Below are positions 9,850 through 19,161 of a DNA stretch of 64,000 bases, in pieces; position 1 is the first letter of the stretch, and the number at the start of each line of letters is the position of its first letter. Source of the DNA: Pseudomonas petrae (lineage in GTDB: Bacteria; Pseudomonadota; Gammaproteobacteria; Pseudomonadales; Pseudomonadaceae); contig NZ_JAKJXE010000005.1 in the NCBI RefSeq assembly GCF_021728295.1, positions 310,001-374,000 of the forward strand, in the 5' to 3' direction. The notes under the pieces are model-generated. The model was not told where the DNA came from and did not search any database. It worked only from the letters and a program-made list of their open reading frames with translations. Position numbers and translations under genes: made by a program.

Positions 9850-9917
9850 AGCTGCAAGTCGTAAGCCTCAAGCTACAAGTCAGAAGCCAATCATCGATCA
9901 GCTTCAGACTTGCAGCT
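9850..9917. repeat. Inverted repeat between gtsA and gtsB
   Basis: AGCTGCAAGTC (9850-9860) and its exact complement (9907-9917) bracket about 46 bases that contain further GCTTGCAGCTTG-like copies. It is transcribed within the gts operon and could act as a stabilising or attenuating stem-loop that sets high GtsA relative to the membrane subunits; that role is inferred. Confidence 0.7.
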
Positions 9918-9943
9918 TGCAGCTTGCCGCTAGTAGCTGGCGT

Positions 9944-11230
9944 TTATTTGGCAGACTTGATCGCAGCGCCCAGCTTCTTCGCCGCGTCGGCCGGATCGGC
10001 TTTCGGGTCGTTGATGAAGTTGGTCACGACGTCAAAGAAGGCGCCTTGCACGGCCAGTGTGGTAGCCATGTTGTGCGCCATGCTTGGCTGCAGGCCGCCC
10101 GTTTTGGCGTCAGTCAGGAAGTCCTTGGCAGCCGTCTGGGCGCACGAGTCGAAACCGTACTTGCCCATGTCAGCCAGCATGTCGTTGCGAACCGGGATCG
10201 AGCCTTTGTTGATACTGAAGACTTTCTGGAAGTTTTCACCCAACACGACCTTGGCGATGTCCTGCTGACCGGCAGCAGTACCCGCGTCCTTCTGCTTGAA
10301 CACAGCCAGGGAGTCGATGTTGTAGGTGAACGCCTTGTCGGTGCCCGGGAACGCTACGCACTCGTAGTCCTTGCCGGCGACTTTCTTGGCGGCGGTCCAT
10401 TCACTCTTGGCCCAGTCACCCATGATCTGCATGCCAGCCTTGCCGTTGATGACTTTGGCCGCTTCCAGGTTCCAGTCCTGGCCTTTGCCGTCGGCATCCA
10501 TGTAGGTGGCGACTTTCTTCAGCTCGGTCAGCGACTTGACCATTTCAGGACCGGTCAGCGCAGCGTTGTCGAGGTCGACCAGTGCTTTCTTGTAACCATC
10601 GGCGCCCATGACAGAGAGCACGACGGCTTCAAAAACAGTGCTGTCCTGCCAAGGCTGGCCACCGTGGGCCAGGGGGATGAAACCTGCCGCTTTGAGCTTG
10701 TCGCCCGCTGCGTAGAATTCTTCGAGGGTGGTAGGGGCTTTTTCGATACCGGCTTTCTTGAAGACTTCCGGGTTGATCCACAGCCAGTTGACGCGGTGGA
10801 TGTTCACCGGCACGGCCACGTAATCACCGTCGTACTTCACGGTATCGGAGACCTTCTTGTCCAGCAAGCTGTCCCATTTCTCCTCTTTGGAGACGGTTTT
10901 CAGCACGTCGGTATCAAGCAGGCCAGTGGAGGCCCACTCCTGAATGTCCGGGCCTTTGATCTGCGCAACGCCAGGCGGGTTGCCAGCAACGGCGCGGCTC
11001 TTGAGCACGGTCATTGCGGTTGCACCGCCGCCGCCTGCGACAGCGCCGTCTTTCCAGGTGAAACCGTCTTTTTCAACTTGAGCCCGGAGCACATCGACAG
11101 CGGCTTTTTCGCCACCGGACGTCCACCAGTGCACAACTTCAACAGTGCCTTTGGCATCAGCCGCCATGGCGCTCAGAGGCAACAACGAGGCGAGGGAAAT
11201 AAGTGCAGCGAGACGGGAAATCGAATTCAT
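9944..11230 (-). CDS. gtsA: Periplasmic glucose-binding protein GtsA
   Basis: A 428-residue family 1 extracellular solute-binding protein. The signal peptide (NSISR, hydrophobic stretch, cleavage after AMA near residue 23) precedes a mature region beginning [16 protein letters not shown], the sugar-binding family's N-terminal strand. It captures glucose entering through OprB and hands it to GtsBC. First gene of gtsABCD; its leader carries a perfect Crc-type motif. Substrate is inferred from context. Confidence 0.93.
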   Translation of the reverse strand: MNSISRLAALISLASLLPLSAMAADAKGTVEVVHWWTSGGEKAAVDVLRAQVEKDGFTWKDGAVAGGGGATAMTVLKSRAVAGNPPGVAQIKGPDIQEWASTGLLDTDVLKTVSKEEKWDSLLDKKVSDTVKYDGDYVAVPVNIHRVNWLWINPEVFKKAGIEKAPTTLEEFYAAGDKLKAAGFIPLAHGGQPWQDSTVFEAVVLSVMGADGYKKALVDLDNAALTGPEMVKSLTELKKVATYMDADGKGQDWNLEAAKVINGKAGMQIMGDWAKSEWTAAKKVAGKDYECVAFPGTDKAFTYNIDSLAVFKQKDAGTAAGQQDIAKVVLGENFQKVFSINKGSIPVRNDMLADMGKYGFDSCAQTAAKDFLTDAKTGGLQPSMAHNMATTLAVQGAFFDVVTNFINDPKADPADAAKKLGAAIKSAK

Positions 11231-11242
11231 ATCTGACCTTTC

Positions 11243-11250
11243 TTGTTGTT
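11243..11250 (-). promoter_or_regulatory. Candidate Crc/Hfq site in gtsA leader
   Basis: The minus-strand leader reads AACAACAA (AAYAAYAA) 12 bases before the gtsA ATG and overlapping its ribosome-binding region (AGAAAGG). Such placement would block translation when Hfq/Crc binds. Confidence 0.6.
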
Positions 11251-11371
11251 ATGCATGAGCAAGTCGTGGCGCTTGCGCTGCGTGGATTCTAACCAAGGGC
11301 CCAGAGCGGACGGTAACGAAGGGATGCGCGAATGTCACAAAGCTGTGACATTCATAAAGCGACCCGGTCGA

Positions 11372-11463
11372 CTGCAGGAGCGCGCTTGCCCGCGATGGCG
11401 GCCGCCCATTCGACACATCCTGTGTTGCCGGGAAAAATTTTCGCGGGCAAGCGCGCTCCTACA
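11372..11463. repeat. REP doublet
   Basis: TGCAGGAGCGCGCTTGCCCG and its inverted partner around a spacer, between gtsA (divergent side) and the gltS 3' end. Same family as at 4244. Confidence 0.9.
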
Positions 11464-11482
11464 GGGGAGATCCGGCGCCGGA

Positions 11483-12946
11483 TTACTCCGCGCCACGCGG
11501 CAAATACAGCGTCACCCGCAGGCCGCCCTCACGCATGTTCTGCAACGTCACTTCGCCGCCATGGCTATGGGCAATATTGCGGGCGATTCCGAGCCCCAAT
11601 CCATACCCCTGCTGGTGTTTGCCGGCCAGCCGGAAGTGTGGCTCGAAGACTTGTTCCATCCGCTGCTCCGGCACACCCGGGCCTTCGTCTTCGACGTGCA
11701 GAATGAACGCATTGGCATCGTCCTCCACAAACAGGTGCGCACGGTCGCCGTACTTGATGGCGTTGTCGATCAGGTTGCCCATGCACCGGCGCAGCGCCAG
11801 TGGCTTGCCGTAGTACATCGACATCGCATTGCCCTGCAACGTGACACGGCCCGCGCCGTCGGGGGCGAGATAAGGTTCGATCAGGCAATCCAGCGCGTGG
11901 TTGAGGTCGACCGGCTCGATGTTCTCGTGGATGTCGGTGTCCTTCACGCACTGCAACGCGCCTTTGACCAGCAGCTCCAGCTCATCCAGATCGCGGGTGA
12001 ATTTGGCCTGCATCTGTTCGTCTTCCAGCAGCTCGACGCGCAGCCGCAGGCGAGTGATCGGGGTGCGCAGGTCGTGGGAAATCGCACTGAACAACTGGCC
12101 GCGTTCAGTCAGGTAACGGCTGATGCGGTCACGCATAGTGTTGAACGCGCGGGTCACCTCCACCACTTCACTGCCGCCGCCCTCCACCACCGGCTCGACG
12201 TCGGCACCCAACGACAGATCCCGCGCAGCATGGGCCAGACGCTTGAGCGGGCCGCTTTGCCAATGCACGAGCAGGCCGATGAAGACCAGCAGAAAAATAC
12301 TCGTCAAGGCAATGAACCAGACTTGCTGCGAGGGCAGACCTTCCGCCTCGAGCATGGTGTAGGGCTCAGGCAGCAGCGAGGCGATGTACAGCCATTCGCC
12401 GGGCGACAGCTCGATCTGCGTGACCAGCACGGGCGGATTGACCGGTTCGAGGGTCAGCGCGTAATGGGCCCATGAGCGCGGAAGTTCGTCGAGCCTCAAG
12501 CCGCTGTTGAAAATCCGCAGGTCTTCGGGACGCACGAAGCGCACGAGGATATCCGGGTCGGCTCCGAGGTTCTGCCGCAGCACCTGGCCGACCACATCGA
12601 TGACCGCCGTCTTGCGCACGGTAGGCTCAAGCACCTGCATTTCCAGCGGACGATCGTTGAGCGACACGAAGAAACGCGTGCCGCCCATGCTGCGCAGCTG
12701 ATCGAGTACCAGCGGCCGAAAAGCGACAGGCAACGAGCGGAAGTAACTCACGCTCGCCGCCATGGAAAAACCCAGGCTGCGGGCACTGGTGACCAGGCCT
12801 TCCATCTGCGTGGCGCGCAATTGTGAGAGCCAGATCAGGCTGGACAGGGTTTGCGCCAGCAACACGGCGAGCAAGGTCAGCAGCAACATGCGCCCGAGCA
12901 GCGAGCGCGGCACCGGCAAGCGGCGTTTCTTGTCGGCCACCATCAA
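11483..12946 (-). CDS. gltS: Sensor histidine kinase GltS (GtrS) of the glucose two-component system
   Basis: A 487-residue membrane kinase: TM1 about residues 17-40, periplasmic sensor region about 41-209, TM2 about 210-228, HAMP linker about 229-282, HisKA with phospho-acceptor His291 in SAISHDLRTP, then HATPase with N-box NLIDNAIKYG and G-boxes DEGPGVP and GYGLGLGIARN. In P. aeruginosa the orthologue GtrS senses 2-ketogluconate/6-phosphogluconate and with GltR controls gts and oprB. It starts three bases after the gltR stop, so the pair is co-transcribed. Confidence 0.93.
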   Translation of the reverse strand: MMVADKKRRLPVPRSLLGRMLLLTLLAVLLAQTLSSLIWLSQLRATQMEGLVTSARSLGFSMAASVSYFRSLPVAFRPLVLDQLRSMGGTRFFVSLNDRPLEMQVLEPTVRKTAVIDVVGQVLRQNLGADPDILVRFVRPEDLRIFNSGLRLDELPRSWAHYALTLEPVNPPVLVTQIELSPGEWLYIASLLPEPYTMLEAEGLPSQQVWFIALTSIFLLVFIGLLVHWQSGPLKRLAHAARDLSLGADVEPVVEGGGSEVVEVTRAFNTMRDRISRYLTERGQLFSAISHDLRTPITRLRLRVELLEDEQMQAKFTRDLDELELLVKGALQCVKDTDIHENIEPVDLNHALDCLIEPYLAPDGAGRVTLQGNAMSMYYGKPLALRRCMGNLIDNAIKYGDRAHLFVEDDANAFILHVEDEGPGVPEQRMEQVFEPHFRLAGKHQQGYGLGLGIARNIAHSHGGEVTLQNMREGGLRVTLYLPRGAE

Positions 12947-12949
12947 GGG

Positions 12950-13687
12950 CTAGTAACCGTTGCCGGCTTGCGGCTGCACATTGGCTGCCAGCAGATAACC
13001 ACTGCCTCGCACGGTACGGATCAATCGTGGCGCCTTCCCGGTGTCACGCAAACGCTGACGCAGGCGGCTCACTGCCATGTCGACGATGCGCTCAAGCGGC
13101 ATCAGCTCACGGCCACGGGTGGCGTTGCCGATGGTGTCGCGATCGAGAATCTGTTGGGGGTTGTCGAGGAACAGTTTGAGCAGCGCGAAATCGGCGCCGG
13201 ACAAAATCACTTCTTCACCGTCGTTGTGGAACAGCCGATGACTGACCATGTCCAGCCGCCATTCATCGAACACCAGCACTTCACCACCGCTGCGCTCCTG
13301 GCCGAACTGGGCGCGACGCAACAACGCCTTGATTCGGGCCTGAAGTTCACGGGGGCTGAAGGGTTTGGCCATGTAGTCATCGGCGCCGAGTTCCAGACCG
13401 ATAACGCGATCGGCCTCGTCGGAGCTGGCGGTGAGCATGATGATGGGAATATGCGGCTGACGCGGATGCTGCCTGACCCAGCGACACAGGCTGAAGCCGT
13501 CTTCATCGGGGAGCATGACGTCGAGGATCAGCAGGTCGCTGGCCTCTTCGTTGAATGCCTGACGAAATTCGGCCCCATCGCCGACCGTGCGCACCTGAAA
13601 ACCGGACCGGCTCAGGTAGGCTTGCAGCAACTCCCGAATCTCCTGGTCATCGTCGACCACCAGAATCGATTTACTGACAGCGTTCAC
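12950..13687 (-). CDS. gltR: Response regulator GltR
   Basis: A 245-residue OmpR/PhoB-type regulator. The receiver domain has the acidic pocket VVDDD (residues 10-14), the phospho-acceptor Asp56 in LLILDVMLPD, and the conserved Lys in MAKPFSPREL; a winged-helix domain follows from about residue 135. In Pseudomonas GltR represses glucose-transport genes until signalled by GltS. First gene of gltR-gltS. A HexR-like TTGT-N7-ACAA element and an overlapping AACAACAA motif lie 26-43 bases upstream of the start. Confidence 0.93.
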   Translation of the reverse strand: MNAVSKSILVVDDDQEIRELLQAYLSRSGFQVRTVGDGAEFRQAFNEEASDLLILDVMLPDEDGFSLCRWVRQHPRQPHIPIIMLTASSDEADRVIGLELGADDYMAKPFSPRELQARIKALLRRAQFGQERSGGEVLVFDEWRLDMVSHRLFHNDGEEVILSGADFALLKLFLDNPQQILDRDTIGNATRGRELMPLERIVDMAVSRLRQRLRDTGKAPRLIRTVRGSGYLLAANVQPQAGNGY

Positions 13688-13712
13688 ATGGTCGTCCTTG
13701 TGAGCAATGGAT

Positions 13713-13730
13713 TGTTGTTATGGGCACAAA
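13713..13730. promoter_or_regulatory. HexR-like element overlapping a Crc-type motif upstream of gltR
   Basis: TTGT-TATGGGC-ACAA at 13716-13730 matches TTGT-N7-ACAA exactly. TTGTTGTT at 13713-13720 reads AACAACAA on the gltR strand, a perfect AAYAAYAA motif 26 bases before the start codon. One or both readings may be functional; the sequence cannot decide. Confidence 0.5.
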
Positions 13731-13802
13731 TAACACATCAGCCTGACGATTGGGTTCACCAGCGAACCGGCTTCCACGAAACCCATCGCAGGCATAAGCC
13801 AC

Positions 13803-13892
13803 TGTAGGAGCGCGCCTGCCCGCGAGGACGGCAGTCAATCCAACACATCCTGGTCGCCAGAGCAATTTTTCGCGGGCAAGCGCGCTCCTACA
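13803..13892. repeat. REP doublet between glk and gltR
   Basis: TGTAGGAGCGCGCCTGCCCG paired with an inverted GTAGGAGCGCGCTTGCCCGC copy. It sits between glk and gltR, inside the edd-glk-gltR-gltS series. Confidence 0.9.
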
Positions 13893-13895
13893 TGT

Positions 13896-14861
13896 CTAGG
13901 CCTGCGCGAGCTGGGTCTGATCCAGCGCCACGCCAGCACCCATCAAGCCCGGGTACTCAGCCGTGACCAGCCAGACCGGCACGTCATTGAAATAATCCTT
14001 CATCAATCCCTTCTCGGCGAACGCCTTGTTGAAGCCGCTCTGCATGAAGAAATCAACGAAGCGCGGAATCACGCCACCGGCAATATACACGCCGCCGCGT
14101 CCGCCGACAGTCAGTACGTTGTTACCCGCTACGCGCCCGAGGAACACGCAGAACTGCTCCAGCACCGCGCTGGCGACCGGATCGCCCTTGAGCGCCGCCG
14201 AGGTGATGGCCGCCGGGGATTTGAGTTCGGGCTCGATCTCGTCCAGCCCGCAGCTGACCTGGTAAAGCAGTAACAGGCCGGCGCCACTCAGAATTGTCTC
14301 GGCGCTGACGTGCTCATGGGTCGCCATCAAACGCATCCACAGCAGGGCCTCGCGAGGCGTGCCGATCGGCAGATCAACGTGACCGCCCTCCCCGGGTACG
14401 GCTGACCAGCGGGCTTCGCCAGAGCGGATCAACGTGCCGACGCCCAATCCGGTGCCGGGCCCGATCACTACCCGCGCACCACGAGGATCGCCCTTGCCAT
14501 GGCGCACGGTCAGGTACTCGTCGTCCTTCAGGCGGGTCATGCCCAAGGCCATGGCAGTGAAGTCGTTGACCAGGATCAGGTGGTCGATCTTCAGCTCGGC
14601 GCAGAACGCCTGCCGGTTGATCTTCCAGTGGCTGTTGGTGAAGTGGAAATCGTCGCCGGTCACCGGCCCGGCCACGGCCAGGCAAATGGAGGTGACATCA
14701 CCGCGCTGCAATTCCAGGTCCTGCAGATAGACCGTCAGGGCCTTTTCAGGGCTGGCGTAATCGACCGTTGCGAACACGCGGATCGAATGCAACTGATCGT
14801 CTTCCCAAATGGCAAACCGCGCATTTGTGCCGCCGATATCACCCACCATCGCCAATGTCAC
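13896..14861 (-). CDS. glk: Glucokinase
   Basis: ATP-dependent glucokinase (321 residues) that makes glucose-6-phosphate in the cytoplasm. The phosphate-binding [11 protein letters not shown] motif is at residues 6-16, [11 protein letters not shown] near 100, and the [11 protein letters not shown] adenosine loop near 131. The start appears to be GTG at 14861 overlapping the edd TGA (GTGA), which couples it to edd; an ATG four codons on is also possible. It follows edd in the operon. Confidence 0.94.
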   Translation of the reverse strand: MTLAMVGDIGGTNARFAIWEDDQLHSIRVFATVDYASPEKALTVYLQDLELQRGDVTSICLAVAGPVTGDDFHFTNSHWKINRQAFCAELKIDHLILVNDFTAMALGMTRLKDDEYLTVRHGKGDPRGARVVIGPGTGLGVGTLIRSGEARWSAVPGEGGHVDLPIGTPREALLWMRLMATHEHVSAETILSGAGLLLLYQVSCGLDEIEPELKSPAAITSAALKGDPVASAVLEQFCVFLGRVAGNNVLTVGGRGGVYIAGGVIPRFVDFFMQSGFNKAFAEKGLMKDYFNDVPVWLVTAEYPGLMGAGVALDQTQLAQA

Positions 14862-16684
14862 TTGAGCGTCTCCAGATTCGAAGTAAAGGCGCTGGCACCC
14901 TTCTCTGCCGAGCTGAAGGCCATGCGCATGAAGCCGAACAGTTCGCGCCCGCTGCCCACGTTATGTGACAAGCGACCGATGGCCGGCTCTCTGGCGGCCA
15001 ATTCTGCCGGTTCGACCAGAACTTGCAACGTTCCTTTCACGCCATCGACACGAATGAGATCCCCATCACGCACCAACGCCAGCGGTCCGCCGTCGGAGGC
15101 TTCAGGGCAAACGTGAATCGCCGCCGGGATTTTCCCGGACGCGCCGGACATACGCCCGTCAGTAATAAGCGCCACTTTGAACCCACGGTCCTGCAGCACG
15201 CCCAGAAACGGCGTCATCTTGTGCAGCTCCGGCATGCCGTTGGACCGCGGCCCCTGGAAACGCATGACCGCCACAAAATCGCATTCCAGTTCACCGGCCT
15301 TGAAGGCGTCCGCGAGGTCTTGCTGATCTTCGAAGACTTTGGCGGGTGCTTCGACGATCTGATGCTCCAGCGCAACGGCGGAGACTTTCATCACGCCACG
15401 GCCCAGGTTGCCTTCCATGACCCGCAGGCCGCCCTCGGCCGAGAACGGACGTGCGATGGGGCGCAGGACGTTTTCGTCGAGGCTTTCGATCGGGCCATCG
15501 CGCCATACCAGCGTGCCTTCTTCCAGGAACGGTTCCTGGGTATAGCGACGAAGACCACGGCCCATGACCGTATTGACGTCTTCGTGCATCAGGCCGGCAT
15601 CGAGCAGCTCGCGGATCAGGAAGGACATGCCGCCGGCGGCCTGGAAGTGGTTGATGTCGGCTTTGCCGTTCGGGTAGACGTGGGACAGGGTCGGCACGAC
15701 TTCCGAGAGATCGGCCATGTCCTGCCAGGTCAGCTGAATGCCCGCGCACTGGGCAATCGCCGGCATGTGCAGCGTGTGGTTGGTGGAACCGCCCGTCGCG
15801 TGCAGGGCAACAATCGAGTTGACCAGCGAACGTTCGTCCACAATCTCTCCGAGAGGGATGAAGTCGCCGCTTTGTTTAGTCAGACGCGTAACCTGGAACG
15901 CCGCCTCGCGTGTCAGAGCATCGCGTAGCGGCGTGTAAGGATTGACGAAAGAGGCGCCCGGAAGATGCAGACCCATGACTTCCATGAGCAACTGGTTGGT
16001 GTTCGCCGTGCCGTAGAACGTGCAGGTGCCCGGGCCATGGTAGGACTTCATCTCAGAATCCAGCAGCTCTTCGCGAGTTGCTTTGCCTTCGGCGTAGCGC
16101 TGACGCACGTCGGCTTTCTCTTTGTTGGAGATGCCCGACACCATCGGCCCGCCCGGCACAAAAATCGTCGGCAGATGACCGAAACGCAGCGAGCCCATCA
16201 GCAAGCCCGGAACAATCTTGTCGCAGATGCCCAGCATCAGCGCGCCGTCGAACATGTTGTGGGACAACGCCACGGCCGTTGCCATCGCAATGACTTCTCG
16301 GCTGGCGATACTCAACTCCATGCCCGGCTCGCCTTGGGTGACGCCATCGCACATCGCCGGAACACCGCCGGCAAACTGCCCCACCGAGCCGATTTCGCGC
16401 AGCGCTTTTTTGATCTGTTCGGGGAAGTGTTCGTACGGCTGATGGGCCGAGAGCATGTCGTTATAGGAAGAGACAATGGCAATGTTGGCCGCATTCATCA
16501 TGCGCAGGCTGTTCTTGTCTTCGGGACCACATGCCGCGACGCCGTGGGCGAAGTTGGCACATTGCAACTTGCCGCGCATCGGCCCGTCGCTCGCCGCACC
16601 CCGGATCAATTGCAGGTAGCGTTGACGGGTTTCACGGCTGCGAGCAATCAGCCGTTCGGTTACCTCAAGGACGCGGGGATGCAT
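14858..16684 (-). CDS. edd: 6-phosphogluconate dehydratase
   Basis: The first committed Entner-Doudoroff enzyme, converting 6-phosphogluconate to KDPG. At 608 residues it has the IlvD/Edd family length. Recognisable parts are [15 protein letters not shown] near residue 150, [19 protein letters not shown] near 180, and [11 protein letters not shown] near 300, with the Fe-S ligand cysteines in these segments. It heads edd-glk and is divergent from gap, with two HexR-type elements in the spacer. Confidence 0.96.
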   Translation of the reverse strand: MHPRVLEVTERLIARSRETRQRYLQLIRGAASDGPMRGKLQCANFAHGVAACGPEDKNSLRMMNAANIAIVSSYNDMLSAHQPYEHFPEQIKKALREIGSVGQFAGGVPAMCDGVTQGEPGMELSIASREVIAMATAVALSHNMFDGALMLGICDKIVPGLLMGSLRFGHLPTIFVPGGPMVSGISNKEKADVRQRYAEGKATREELLDSEMKSYHGPGTCTFYGTANTNQLLMEVMGLHLPGASFVNPYTPLRDALTREAAFQVTRLTKQSGDFIPLGEIVDERSLVNSIVALHATGGSTNHTLHMPAIAQCAGIQLTWQDMADLSEVVPTLSHVYPNGKADINHFQAAGGMSFLIRELLDAGLMHEDVNTVMGRGLRRYTQEPFLEEGTLVWRDGPIESLDENVLRPIARPFSAEGGLRVMEGNLGRGVMKVSAVALEHQIVEAPAKVFEDQQDLADAFKAGELECDFVAVMRFQGPRSNGMPELHKMTPFLGVLQDRGFKVALITDGRMSGASGKIPAAIHVCPEASDGGPLALVRDGDLIRVDGVKGTLQVLVEPAELAAREPAIGRLSHNVGSGRELFGFMRMAFSSAEKGASAFTSNLETLK

Positions 16685-16820
16685 GTCATGGACTCCAGGC
16701 TAGCGGATGTGGTCACCCGTTCAGGCGCTTTCACCAGGCTGCGATCAAATCCGGGCTCAGACGTGAGCGGCGGCAAGCACTTGATTTTCAGCCAGTTGTG
16801 ACGGCCAGACGGGTTTCTAT

Positions 16821-16835
16821 TTGTAGATAAAACAA
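16821..16835. promoter_or_regulatory. HexR operator (edd side of edd/gap spacer)
   Basis: TTGT-AGATAAA-ACAA, an exact match to the HexR consensus TTGT-N7-ACAA, in the edd/gap divergent spacer where HexR binds in P. putida. Confidence 0.75.
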
Positions 16836-16882
16836 AATACTGCCACTAAAAGGGGTTGTTTTCTATTTTTATGAGAATAATC

Positions 16883-16900
16883 TTGTAATTCCAACAACAA
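16883..16900. promoter_or_regulatory. HexR operator plus Crc-type motif before gap
   Basis: TTGT-AATTCCA-ACAA (16883-16897) is a second exact HexR-type element. AACAACAA (16893-16900) overlaps its right arm on the gap strand, 18 bases before the gap ATG, and is a perfect AAYAAYAA Crc/Hfq motif. Confidence 0.65.
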
Positions 16901-16918
16901 ATTCTTGAGGACGGGTGT

Positions 16919-17920
16919 ATGACTCTCCGCATCGCAATCAATGGCTTTGGCCGAATCGGCCGCAACGTCCTACGCGCACTCTATACCCAAGGCTACCGTC
17001 AAGACCTGCAAGTCGTCGCCATCAATGACCTGGGCGACAGCGAGATCAACGCCCACCTCCTGAAATTCGACACCGTGCACGGGCCGTTCGACGGCACCGT
17101 CGAACACGATCAGGAAAGCCTGACCGTCAATGGTGACCGAATTGCGGTCAGCGCCATCCGCAACCCGGCCGAGCTGCCGTGGAAATCCCTGAACATCGAC
17201 GTGGTGTTCGAATGCACCGGTCTGTTCACGGATCGCAACAAGGCCGCCGCGCACATCACCGCCGGCGCCAGGAAAGTGATTATTTCAGCACCGGCCAAAG
17301 GCGCTGATGCGACGATCGTCTACGGCGTCAACCATGACGTGCTGCGCCAGTCCCATCAGGTCATCTCCAACGCGTCGTGCACCACCAACTGCCTGGCGCC
17401 GGTCGCTCAGGTGCTGAACCGTGAGCTGGGCATCGAGAGCGGTCTGATGACCACCATCCACGCCTACACCAACGACCAGAACCTGATCGACGTCTACCAC
17501 ACCGATCCGTACCGCGCGCGTTCGGCGACTCAGTCGATGATCCCGAGCAAGACGGGCGCTGCCGAAGCGGTCGGTCTGGTGCTGCCGGAACTGGCGGGCA
17601 AGCTGACCGGCATGGCCGTGCGTGTGCCGGTGATCAACGTGTCGCTGGTCGACCTGACCATTCAGCTCAAGCGCGATGCGACAGCCGAAGAGGTTAACGC
17701 GATCATGAAAGAAGCGGCGCAGCATTCGAAAATCCTCGGTTACAACACCCTGCCGCTGGTGTCCCACGACTTCAATCACAACCCTCTGTCGTCGATCTTC
17801 GATGCGAACCACACCAAAGTCAGCGGTCGACTGCTGAAGGTGCTGGCGTGGTACGACAACGAATGGGGCTTCTCCAACCGCATGCTGGATAACTGCCTGG
17901 CGTTGATGAACGCCGAGTAA
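16919..17920 (+). CDS. gap: Glyceraldehyde-3-phosphate dehydrogenase, type I
   Basis: NAD-dependent phosphorylating GAPDH, 333 residues, which oxidises the glyceraldehyde-3-phosphate released by Eda. The Rossmann motif [10 protein letters not shown] is at residues 7-16, the catalytic Cys154 lies in [12 protein letters not shown], and the C-terminal [12 protein letters not shown] segment is present. GAGGACGG precedes the ATG. It is divergent from edd and in Pseudomonas it belongs to the HexR regulon. The base sequence is typical of its neighbours. Confidence 0.96.
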   Translation: MTLRIAINGFGRIGRNVLRALYTQGYRQDLQVVAINDLGDSEINAHLLKFDTVHGPFDGTVEHDQESLTVNGDRIAVSAIRNPAELPWKSLNIDVVFECTGLFTDRNKAAAHITAGARKVIISAPAKGADATIVYGVNHDVLRQSHQVISNASCTTNCLAPVAQVLNRELGIESGLMTTIHAYTNDQNLIDVYHTDPYRARSATQSMIPSKTGAAEAVGLVLPELAGKLTGMAVRVPVINVSLVDLTIQLKRDATAEEVNAIMKEAAQHSKILGYNTLPLVSHDFNHNPLSSIFDANHTKVSGRLLKVLAWYDNEWGFSNRMLDNCLALMNAE

Positions 17921-17936
17921 GTAACGGGATCACCCT

Positions 17937-17960
17937 GTGTAGGAGCGAGCTTGCTCGCGA
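17937..17960. repeat. Single REP half with eroded partner
   Basis: TGTGTAGGAGCGAGCTTGCT variant ending in CGCGA; a degraded inverted partner (TCTTCGCGATC) lies near 18002. It follows gap. Confidence 0.7.
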
Positions 17961-18097
17961 AGACGGACTTCAAGCCGCTGGATAGTCAGCGGATGCACCG
18001 ATCTCTTCGCGATCAAACTCCCTCCCTCAGTAATGACTGCCGTCCCGGTGAACGGCCCTTACAATCTGTGCAAATCCCTGCCTTGACCTGACCTCCA

Positions 18098-18116
18098 GAT
18101 GATAAGCATTATCATC
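18098..18116. promoter_or_regulatory. Fur box upstream of the ECF sigma gene
   Basis: GATGATAAGCATTATCATC is a near-perfect palindrome closely matching the Fur-box 19-mer GATAATGATAATCATTATC, 26 bases before the sigma factor start. It implies iron repression of the heme-uptake cluster. Confidence 0.8.
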
Positions 18117-18141
18117 TGCTGAATTCTGGTCGGGTGTCCCC

Positions 18142-18657
18142 GTGACTCAGTCGCACTTCAATACTGTCTTTCTCGCCCGGCGAACCATGCTGTTGCGCAC
18201 GCTTCAGCGCATGGTCCGCAGCCACACCACCGCCGAAGACCTGCTCCAGGAAACTTACCTGCGTGTCACCCGCGCGCTCACCGAGCGAGCCATCGAGCAC
18301 CTTGAACCCTTCGTTTTCCAGACCGCGCGCAATCTGGCGCTGGATCATCTGCGCGCCAGGCGCACTCACGCGCGCACCATCATTGACGATGCGCCGATTA
18401 GCGATATCCATAATGTCGTCGCACCCGACTCCGCGCTGGAGGATGCCGCCCACGCCATCCGTCTGCTGGAAAGCCTGAGCGCGAGCCTGGAAACCCTGTC
18501 GCCCCGGCAGCAGAAAATCTTCACCCTCAGTCGGCTCCACGGCGCGAGTTATCTGGAGATCGCCGAGCAACTGGGGGTGTCCACCAGCACCGTGCAAAAA
18601 GAACTGAAGCTGATCATGACGGTCTGCCTGAGCGTGGCCGCGCGTCTGGATCACTGA
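18142..18657 (+). CDS. FecI-type ECF sigma factor
   Basis: A 171-residue extracytoplasmic-function sigma factor of the iron-starvation group. Region 2 is visible with HTTAEDLLQETYLRVTR (about residues 31-47) and region 4 with SPRQQKIFTLSRLHG and the helix-turn-helix YLEIAEQLGVSTSTVQKEL near residue 136. The start is a GTG at 18142. A Fur box precedes it, and a FecR-like fragment and a TonB-dependent receptor follow, the usual order of a surface-signalling cassette. The target promoter is probably that of the receptor gene; I could not pick out a convincing FecI-type promoter there. Confidence 0.9.
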   Translation: MTQSHFNTVFLARRTMLLRTLQRMVRSHTTAEDLLQETYLRVTRALTERAIEHLEPFVFQTARNLALDHLRARRTHARTIIDDAPISDIHNVVAPDSALEDAAHAIRLLESLSASLETLSPRQQKIFTLSRLHGASYLEIAEQLGVSTSTVQKELKLIMTVCLSVAARLDH

Positions 18658-18737
18658 GCATCATCCGCAAGAATCGTCAGCTGGTGCTTGAGAGTGACGC
18701 TACACTGCCGCCCAAACCGTGGAACCGAGGACGCTGC

Positions 18738-18980
18738 TTGACGGACGCCCAATCACCCCGCCGCACCCAGGCCGAGGCGGCGCGCGCCGAGACGATGGAT
18801 CAGGCCCTGACTTGGCTGATCGAACTGGAAATCGCCGATGCCGCAACACACGCGCGTTTTCTGGAATGGCTCGAAGCCGATCCCGCCCACCGCGAAGCGT
18901 TCGCCAGCGCCGAAGCCGTGTGGCACTCGCAACCGGTGTTCGATGCCGCAGCGGTGCTGGCTGCGCGGAAAAAAACATAG
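18738..18980 (+). CDS. FecR-family protein reduced to its N-terminal cytoplasmic domain
   Basis: About 80 residues from a TTG at 18738 (preceded by GAGGA); the reading frame is open from 18684. It matches the N-terminal anti-sigma domain of FecR regulators (DUF4880): AETMDQALTWLIELE, then FLEWLEADPAHREAFASAEAVW. A TAG follows ARKKT, just after a run of seven A. A normal FecR runs about 320 residues with a membrane segment and a periplasmic receptor-contact domain; none of that is found in any frame up to 19161. The isolated cytoplasmic domain of E. coli FecR is known to activate FecI constitutively, so the fragment may still work. It could equally be a decayed gene. Confidence 0.65.
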   Translation: MTDAQSPRRTQAEAARAETMDQALTWLIELEIADAATHARFLEWLEADPAHREAFASAEAVWHSQPVFDAAAVLAARKKT

Positions 18981-19161
18981 CGCCGGACTGTGCTCGCCCG
19001 CCTGCGGCGCCATTGCTTCGAATCTGGTGTCCTGACACTCACCGAAATTATTTTTACGCGATAGCCGCAGCCCGTACGTCTAGTCATAGCCAATGCAATT
19101 GATTCCTATTTGAATCATCTCGCAACAACTATGACGACCCGCACGACAGGGAGCGCTATCC

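Noticed and set aside
19091..19116. AT-rich GCAATTGATTCCTATTTG stretch before the receptor gene as a Fur box
   Set aside because: Symmetry and match to the 19-mer are poor compared with the clear box at 18098.
18981..19161. Continuation of fecR in another frame after the A-run
   Set aside because: No frame shows a membrane segment or FecR C-terminal motif; a stop follows quickly in each.
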